Source: UBA5972 sp964466385
Lineage (GTDB): Bacteria > Pseudomonadota > Alphaproteobacteria > Rhodobacterales > Rhodobacteraceae
NCBI GenBank assembly: GCA_964466385.1
Contig: CAYXNM010000074.1
Location: 1 to 13,551, forward strand
Reading direction: 5' to 3'
Length of the DNA: 13,551 nt
The notes beneath the pieces are model-generated. The model saw nothing but the letters and a program-made list of their open reading frames with translations, was not told the origin of the DNA and did no database searches. Shown here piece after piece: positions 6,727 to 13,551 of the stretch (the first letter of the stretch is position 1; each line of letters opens with the position of its first letter). The position numbers were made by a program, and so were the translations under genes.

Positions 6727-7683
6727 TCAAACCCTCTCGATGATTTTTTCGCCAAAAAGGCCTTGCGGACGGAACAACAGGAAGACCAGCGCGATCACAT
6801 AGGCAAACCAGCCCTCGACGCCACCGCCCAGGAGGCTGCCCCAGTAAACCTCGAACAGTTTTTCGCCGAAACCGATGATCAGACCGCCGACGATGGCGCC
6901 GGGGATCGAGGTGAACCCGCCAAGGATCAGAACGGGCAGCGCCTTTAACGCCACGATCTGCAGCGCGAACGAAACATCCGAGCGCGCGCCCCACATGATG
7001 CCGGTTGCCAGCGCAACGATACCGGCGGCGAACCACACGATCGCCCAGATCTGGTTGAGCGATATCCCCACCGACAACGCCGCCTGATGATCATCCGCCA
7101 CCGCGCGCAAAGCGCGCCCGATGCGGGTTTTGCTGAAGAAGAACGCAAGGCCGCCAACCAGTACACCGGCAATAATCACGGCGGCCACGTCAAGATGTTG
7201 CAGGATCACGATGCCGTCAAAAGGCTCCAACACGGTTGATCCGGTCGGCAGGCCCAGTTCCTCGGTGATCATGGATTTGGTGTCACCGCCAAAGATGTAT
7301 TCGCCAAAGCCGATCAGAAAATAGCTGAGCCCGATCGTGGCCATGAACAGGATGATATCGGGTTGGTTGACCAGATGCCGCAGAACCAGACGTTCAACGG
7401 AAACCGCCAGCACCGCCATGATCCCGATGGCCAGCAAAAGCGCCAGATAGGCAGGCACGCCCGCCTCGTAAAGCCCGACCAGCGACAATGCCGCGAACAC
7501 AACCATGATGCCCTGCGCAAAGTTGAAAACGCCCGAAGCCTTGAAGATCAGCGCAAACCCAAGCGCGATCAGAGAATAGAGCGTGCCGGTCACGAACCCT
7601 TCCCACAGAACCTGAAGAAAGAAATCCGGTGTGCCGATCATGTCCACGAACGGTCCGACAAGAATATTGTAAAGCAAGTCCAT
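6727..7683 (-). CDS. livH: Branched-chain amino acid-type ABC transporter permease (LivH-like)
   Basis: This 318-residue polytopic membrane protein is the second permease of the Liv importer. The N-terminal region carries the LivH hallmark GTLYSLIALGFALIFKASG (33-51) followed by VFNFAQG. A cytoplasmic loop reads GRALRAVADDHQAALSVGI, the usual ATPase-contact segment of the family. Length fits LivH (about 300). Its ATG overlaps the livG stop by one base (TGATG), and its own stop lies 4 bases before livM, so livG-livH-livM are almost certainly translated in a coupled way. Confidence 0.94.
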   Translation of the reverse strand: MDLLYNILVGPFVDMIGTPDFFLQVLWEGFVTGTLYSLIALGFALIFKASGVFNFAQGIMVVFAALSLVGLYEAGVPAYLALLLAIGIMAVLAVSVERLVLRHLVNQPDIILFMATIGLSYFLIGFGEYIFGGDTKSMITEELGLPTGSTVLEPFDGIVILQHLDVAAVIIAGVLVGGLAFFFSKTRIGRALRAVADDHQAALSVGISLNQIWAIVWFAAGIVALATGIMWGARSDVSFALQIVALKALPVLILGGFTSIPGAIVGGLIIGFGEKLFEVYWGSLLGGGVEGWFAYVIALVFLLFRPQGLFGEKIIERV

Positions 7684-8491
7684 CAGTGTGGAACCCCCAG
7701 ATAGGCGTCAATGACCGCCTGATTGCCCTGAATCTCGGCAGGCATTCCGTCGGCGATCTTCTTACCGTAATCAAGCACGACAACACGGTCGGCGATATCC
7801 ATGACCACGCCCATGTCGTGTTCGATCAGGGTGATCGTGGTGCCGAACTGGTCGTTCACGTCAAGAATGAAACGGCTCATGTCCTCTTTTTCTTCGACAT
7901 TCATGCCGGCCATCGGTTCATCCAGCAACAAGAGCGACGGTTCTGCTGCCAGCGCGCGGCCCAGTTCCACCCTTTTTTGCAGACCATAGGGCAACTGCCC
8001 GACCGGTGTGCGCCGGATATGTTCGATCTCAAGGAAATCAATGATTTCCTCGACCGCGCGGCGGTGTTCGATTTCCTCGGTCATCGCGGGACCATAGCGC
8101 AACATCTGCCAAAGGAAGTTGCTGTGCATCTTGAGTTGGCGCCCGGCCATGATGTTATCCAGCGTCGACATGCCTTCAAACAACGCAACATTCTGAAACG
8201 TCCGGGCAATGCCCGACTTGGCCGCCATGTAAGGGCGCATCCGCGACCTGGTTTCCCCCTGAAAGGTGATCTTGCCTTCCTGCGCGTGATAAAACCCGTT
8301 GATTACGTTCAGCATCGAGGTTTTCCCCGCACCGTTCGGCCCGATGATCGCGCGTATTTCGCCCTCGCGGATATCAAACGAGATATCCTGAATGGCCTTC
8401 ACCCCCCCAAAACTAAGCGTAATGTTGGCGATTTCCATGACCACGCCACCGATGGTGCGTCCGTCTTCGGTGGTAAAGCTTTCGTCAAAAC

Positions 8492-8495
<4 letters not shown>
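7683..8495 (-). CDS. livG: Branched-chain amino acid-type ABC transporter ATP-binding protein (LivG-like)
   Basis: This 270-residue ABC ATPase pairs with LivF to power the importer. Walker A is GPNGAGKTS (52-60), Q-loop Gln101 lies in RTFQNVALF, the signature region reads LPYGLQKR (168-175), Walker B is LLLLDEP (188-194), and the switch histidine is His226 (IEHDM). The signature has YGLQ where many ABC proteins have SGGQ, which is the usual LivG style. It carries an extra N-terminal segment of about 19 residues before the first strand (MEIANITLSFGG). The start ATG overlaps the ligase stop in an ATGA, and the stop overlaps the livH start. An internal ATG at residue 20 is possible but lacks the overlap. 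Confidence 0.93.
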
Positions 8496-10456
<1,961 letters not shown>

Positions 10457-10463
10457 AATCTCT

Positions 10464-10468
10464 CCTCC
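10464..10468 (-). promoter_or_regulatory. Strong Shine-Dalgarno site fixing the TTG start of the acyl-CoA ligase
   Basis: GGAGG on the minus strand, within GGGAGGAGAG, precedes TTG (10454-10456) by 7 bases. It is one of the best ribosome-binding sites in the window and argues against the longer ATG start at 10559-10561. Confidence 0.75.
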
Positions 10469-10549
10469 CGTTCGCAGGGCTTGCGCCCGCGCGCGATTCA
10501 AGCCCGTGGGGCGAATCCCGTACAGTTTTGACCGCTCTTGGGTGAAGGT

Positions 10550-10592
10550 CAATTGATACATGAATTTTTCCCAATTGTATCGAATTGTTACA
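10550..10592. promoter_or_regulatory. Repeat-rich candidate operator in the divergent promoter region
   Basis: The 214-base gap between the ligase (10456) and kinase (10671) starts holds a cluster of symmetrical elements. GATACA (10555-10560) and TGTATC (10576-10581) form an inverted repeat. CAATT and AATTG flank GTATCG at 10572-10587. A 17-base imperfect palindrome, TGTA-N9-TACA, spans 10576-10592. AATTG occurs three times. The AT-rich patch stands out in GC-rich surroundings and lies where it could affect both transcripts. The binding protein is unknown; the adjacent response regulator is one candidate. Confidence 0.45.
10553..10581 (+). promoter_or_regulatory. Weak candidate promoter for the kinase/regulator operon
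   Basis: TTGATA (10553-10558, 5 of 6 to the -35 consensus) is followed after 17 bases by TGTATC (10576-10581, only 3 of 6 to the -10 consensus). It sits inside the palindromic cluster, so a bound regulator would occlude it. The leader to the kinase ATG would be about 80 bases. Confidence 0.25.
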
Positions 10593-10670
10593 GGTCACTT
10601 CTTTTCGGCCCCGATCTGGCCAACACCCGACATTCGGTGCTACCCGGTCATTGAATGGCAGGGCACGGAC

Positions 10671-12602
10671 ATGACCAGAAAACCCAATAATACCACGTCG
10701 CTGATTCAGGCCGGGCTGAACCTCATCCAGCAGGCGCTTTCGATTTATGACGGCGAACTGAAACTGGCCGCGTGCAACAGCCGCTTCGCCGAGATGTTCG
10801 GCCTGCCTGCCCACCTGACCCGGCAAGGCGCCGATTTTTCCGACACGATCAGATACCTGGCGGCGCGTGGCGATTACGGCGACGTCGGCGATCTGGAAAT
10901 ATTCGTTCACGAGAAAACCGATCAGGCGCTGGCTTTCGAGCCCCATTACGTCGAGCGCACCCGTGCCAACGGGCGCACCATTTCGGTCGAAGGAAGCCCT
11001 CTGCGGCAGGGTGGCTGGGTAACGGTTTATACGGACATCACCGAAATCAAACGCCAGGAGGCGATGCTGCGCAGCCACTCGGCACATCTCTCGGACCAGT
11101 TGCTGACCCATTCCGAGGACCTGTCACGCGCCAACCGCGAACTGGCGGCCACCAACAAAACGCTCGAAGAAACCAAACGCGACCTTGAACGAAGCGAGGC
11201 GCTGATTCGCTCAACCACCGAAATGATGCCCGCACATATCGCGCATGTCGATGTTTCCGAGCAATACACCTATTCCAACCGCCAACTGGCGGCCATACTG
11301 CCCGGACGCCCACAGAATATCGAAGGCCACTCCTCGCGCGAGGTGCTGGGAGAAGATATCTATGGAATCGTGAAACCGCATTTCGATCGGGCTCTGGCCG
11401 GGGTTTCCAGCGTTTTTGAGTTTTCCCACTCCGACGGGACGCATCGCGCGCGGGTCGCGCTGACGCCCGGACCGGTGGAGAATGGCTCCCCAACCGGCGT
11501 TTACGTCATGTCAACGGACATCACCGAAGAGGCACAGGCCCGCGCTGCCCTGATGCAAAGCCACAAGCGCGAGCTGGCCGCGCAACTCACCAGCGGTCTG
11601 GCGCATGATTTTGCCAACCTGCTGACAATCATTCTGGGGTTGCAGGGGCGACTGGAAAAGCAAAGGGAACTGACGGAAGACGCGCGCGAGCTGGTGCGAA
11701 CGACCCGCGCGGCCGCGCTGAGGGGTGGCGTGTTGCTGGACAGGCTCTCGAACATTTCAGGTCGGCGGGACATTCAGCCAACTTCGACGGAAATCAAGGC
11801 TCTGCTTGACGATATCGAGGCACTGGCCTCGCCCTCCATATCTGATCGGATCACGCTCAGAACCGAATGCGCAGACCTCGATCGGCCCGTTCTTCTGGAC
11901 AGCGGGTTTTTGCAGGACGGGCTGCTCAACCTCATTCTCAACGCACGCGACGCCATTGGTCAGGATGGCGGGGAAATCACGCTAAAGGCCCGTGTTGTCA
12001 AGGAAAGCTGGCTTGAACTGGCGGTGACAGACTCGGGCCCCGGCTTTACCAGCGAAGCGCTGAAACGCGGGCTTGACCCGTTTTACACGACCAAGCGCAA
12101 CGACGAGGGTTCGGGGTTGGGATTGTCGATCGTTTACGATTTCGCGCAGCTGTCGGGCGGGTTCGTCAAGCTGGAAAACGTCAAATCCGGCGCGCGCGTC
12201 ACTTTGCGACTGCCCCTCAGATTTGGCGCGGTCGCGGCGACGCCGCGGCTGGTTCTGCTGGTCGAGGATTCTCCGGAAATCCGGACAAACCTGCGCGAAA
12301 TGCTGCGCGATCAGGGTCACAGCGTTCTGGAAGCCTCCAACGCGGACGAAGCGGAGGCATTGGCCGACATCCCCGAGGTCGACCTGATCCTTGCCGATAT
12401 CCAGCTTGCCGGCGACCGGACGGGGCTGGATCTGGCACGATCGTTGCAAAAGCGTGCCGGCAACGCGGACCTGATCCTGATGACATCGCTTCCCAAGAGC
12501 GATGCCACGCGCAAGACTGCAGCGCGGGAATTCTCGCTGCTGGCGAAACCGTTCACGTCAAGCGAACTGTCGGAACAAATGACGAGAGGCCGGGAAACAT
12601 GA
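10671..12602 (+). CDS. Soluble PAS-PAS hybrid histidine kinase with C-terminal receiver
   Basis: This 643-residue cytoplasmic sensor kinase has no signal peptide or membrane segment. In order it has a PAS domain of the PAS_7 type (about 9-128), a coiled coil (about 127-179), a second PAS (about 175-288), a HisKA domain with H-box LAHDFANLL (phospho-acceptor His312), and an HATPase_c domain. The latter shows an N-box at Asn424 (NLILNARDAI), G1 DSGPG (454-458), an F-box FYTTK, and G2 GSGLG (480-484). A receiver follows with an acidic VED, phospho-acceptor Asp576 (LADIQL) and Lys in LAKPF. Asn at H+4 keeps the phosphatase motif. ATG 10671 is preferred over 10560, which would add 37 residues without domain support and run through the operator region. 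The ribosome site is weak (AGGG, 7 bases upstream). It overlaps the response regulator by ATGA. It is divergent from the ligase-Liv cluster, so regulation of that cluster is a reasonable inference. Confidence 0.9.
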   Translation: MTRKPNNTTSLIQAGLNLIQQALSIYDGELKLAACNSRFAEMFGLPAHLTRQGADFSDTIRYLAARGDYGDVGDLEIFVHEKTDQALAFEPHYVERTRANGRTISVEGSPLRQGGWVTVYTDITEIKRQEAMLRSHSAHLSDQLLTHSEDLSRANRELAATNKTLEETKRDLERSEALIRSTTEMMPAHIAHVDVSEQYTYSNRQLAAILPGRPQNIEGHSSREVLGEDIYGIVKPHFDRALAGVSSVFEFSHSDGTHRARVALTPGPVENGSPTGVYVMSTDITEEAQARAALMQSHKRELAAQLTSGLAHDFANLLTIILGLQGRLEKQRELTEDARELVRTTRAAALRGGVLLDRLSNISGRRDIQPTSTEIKALLDDIEALASPSISDRITLRTECADLDRPVLLDSGFLQDGLLNLILNARDAIGQDGGEITLKARVVKESWLELAVTDSGPGFTSEALKRGLDPFYTTKRNDEGSGLGLSIVYDFAQLSGGFVKLENVKSGARVTLRLPLRFGAVAATPRLVLLVEDSPEIRTNLREMLRDQGHSVLEASNADEAEALADIPEVDLILADIQLAGDRTGLDLARSLQKRAGNADLILMTSLPKSDATRKTAAREFSLLAKPFTSSELSEQMTRGRET

Positions 12603-13309
12603 CGACCGACGCCCCCCTGATCGCCATTCTGGATGATGAACCGCAAATCCGCCTGATGCTGTCGGACGCGCTGTCCGAAGCCGGGTTTCGAACGGTCAGC
12701 TTTGCGCGCGCAACGGAATTCGAGGCGGCGCTGGCGACGCTGTCGCCGCAGATTTGTCTGGTCGACCTTGGCTTGCCCGACAAGGACGGGCTGGCGCTGG
12801 TTCATCGGCTGGCGCTTGAAAGCGGGGCGGCGATCATCATCATTTCCGGACGCGCACAGGTGCAGGACAAGGTGACCGGGCTGGAACTGGGGGCGGATGA
12901 CTATATCATCAAGCCCTTTGACCCGGTCGAGGTCGTTGCCCGCGCCCGCGCGCTGTTACGCCGCGGACGCCCCGTGGAATCGACCAGCGCCAACATCGCG
13001 CGTTTTGCCGGATGGACAGCCCGGTTCGACCAGTATTCCCTGACCGCCGAGGATGGAAAGACCGTCACGTTCAGCCAGGCCGAAGGCGAGGTATTGCGGC
13101 TTTTTCTCGAAGCGCCGAACCGGGTGATTTCGCGCGATCACATGCAGGATACGCTTGGCGGCGCAGCAACGGAGAGCTTTGATCGCGCGATGGACGTCAG
13201 GATTTCGCGCCTGCGCACCAAACTGCGCGAGGATCCCAAGCACCCGAAACTGATCAAGACAATCTATGGGGCGGGATACATCTTCCTTGGCAAGGTCAGT
13301 TGGAGTTGA
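12599..13309 (+). CDS. OmpR-type two-component response regulator
   Basis: This 236-residue DNA-binding regulator has a receiver domain (about 6-120) with acidic Asp12/Asp13 (LDDE), phospho-acceptor Asp56 (CLVDLGLPD), Ser83 and Lys105 (IIKPFD). A winged-helix effector domain (about 135-232) carries the recognition-helix pattern AMDVRISRLRTKL (198-210) and the C-terminal wing TIYGAGYIF. All switch residues are present, so normal phosphorylation control is expected. The start overlaps the kinase stop in ATGA, with GAGAGG at 12584-12589 spaced 9 bases. The partner is almost certainly the upstream hybrid kinase, which itself has a receiver, so a branched phosphate flow is possible. Candidate targets are its own promoter and the divergent ligase/transporter operon. 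Confidence 0.93.
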   Translation: MTTDAPLIAILDDEPQIRLMLSDALSEAGFRTVSFARATEFEAALATLSPQICLVDLGLPDKDGLALVHRLALESGAAIIIISGRAQVQDKVTGLELGADDYIIKPFDPVEVVARARALLRRGRPVESTSANIARFAGWTARFDQYSLTAEDGKTVTFSQAEGEVLRLFLEAPNRVISRDHMQDTLGGAATESFDRAMDVRISRLRTKLREDPKHPKLIKTIYGAGYIFLGKVSWS

Positions 13310-13370
13310 CCGGCGATTTCCGGCGCGGAACGGATTGAATGCGGCCCACGAAAGACGTTATGATGCGGGA

Positions 13371-13532
13371 ATGGACGCATTCAGCATCGCATATTATGGC
13401 ACCATCTGCGGCCTTCTTGCGCTTGGGGCGCCGATCCTCAGCACGTGGTTTCGCCGTCTGCTGTTTGGCACCTGCGCCGGCCTGATCGCCGCCGTCGTCT
13501 TGCCGATCCTGCAAGGGCAAATCTATCACTGA
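13371..13532 (+). CDS. Small two-helix membrane protein, function unknown
   Basis: This 53-residue hypothetical protein has two hydrophobic helices (about 7-25 and 29-48) joined by a short basic turn (WFRRL) and a polar C-terminus (QGQIYH). I do not recognise a named family, although small proteins of this shape are familiar in Rhodobacteraceae. ATG at 13371 is chosen because it begins the hydrophobic protein. The frame is open back into the response-regulator gene, but the upstream part is arginine-rich and looks non-coding. The only upstream ribosome-site-like bases are GCGGGA directly abutting the ATG, a poor spacing that lowers confidence. It lies 61 bases after the regulator with no terminator seen between them. 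Confidence 0.55.
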   Translation: MDAFSIAYYGTICGLLALGAPILSTWFRRLLFGTCAGLIAAVVLPILQGQIYH

Positions 13533-13551
13533 CGTCGCTCACTCCGCCGCC

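Noticed and set aside
6723..6755. TTG start at 6755 for livM
   Set aside because: It would overlap livH by 29 bases without a ribosome site, while ATG 6722 follows the livH stop by 4 bases with GAGAGGG upstream.
10457..10561. ATG start at 10561 for the acyl-CoA ligase (35 extra residues)
   Set aside because: The extension has no family similarity, no ribosome site, and would cover the divergent promoter. TTG at 10456 has an ideal GGAGG.
10560..10670. ATG start at 10560 for the hybrid kinase (37 extra residues)
   Set aside because: The extra residues lie before the first PAS domain, cover the palindromic region and have no ribosome site.
13539..13551. Possible 3' end of a minus-strand gene (stop preceded by codons for Ala-Ala-Glu)
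   Set aside because: Only four codons are inside the window. Ends of this kind are common in this group, but this is too little to support a gene.

Overview
The window looks like a chromosomal segment of a marine-type alphaproteobacterium, probably Rhodobacterales/Rhodobacteraceae. This is inferred from the high-GC codon use, the 41-residue L36 of alphaproteobacterial type, the gene order around the Liv-type transporter, and the TTG start codons. No species can be named from the sequence alone. I see no insertion sequence, phage gene, CRISPR array or integrase. Coding density is very high and the longest gene-free stretch is about 214 bases.

Layout. Bases 1-320, plus strand: a complete tRNA-Val(GAC) with encoded CCA, the small ribosomal protein gene rpmJ (zinc-less L36), and its intrinsic terminator. 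Bases 350-10456, minus strand: one long co-directional cluster. Read in the direction of transcription it holds a long-chain-type acyl-CoA ligase, livG, livH, livM, livK, livF, a divergent PaaK-like AMP-forming ligase, and a secreted caspase-fold/peptidoglycan-binding protein. The first four genes overlap or nearly touch (ATGA, TGATG and a 4-base gap), so they are probably translationally coupled. A candidate promoter precedes livK, and a strong hairpin without a U-tract lies between livK and livF. Bases 10457-10670: a divergent promoter region rich in AATTG and TGTA/TACA repeats. Bases 10671-13309, plus strand: a soluble double-PAS hybrid histidine kinase and an OmpR-type response regulator overlapping by ATGA. 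Bases 13371-13532: a small two-helix membrane protein.

How the genes may work together (inference): the periplasmic binding protein, two permeases and two ATPases form a complete Liv-family (HAAT) importer. It is bracketed by two adenylate-forming ligases, so the natural reading is an uptake-and-CoA-activation module for a carboxylic acid (fatty, aromatic or branched), not for an amino acid. The divergent kinase/regulator pair is the obvious candidate controller. The most unusual member is the last gene of the cluster. It keeps the caspase fold and the catalytic histidine motif but has valine where the catalytic cysteine should be, and the whole protein contains no cysteine. It therefore reads as an exported pseudo-caspase carrying two peptidoglycan-binding domains and three degenerate 40-residue repeats.
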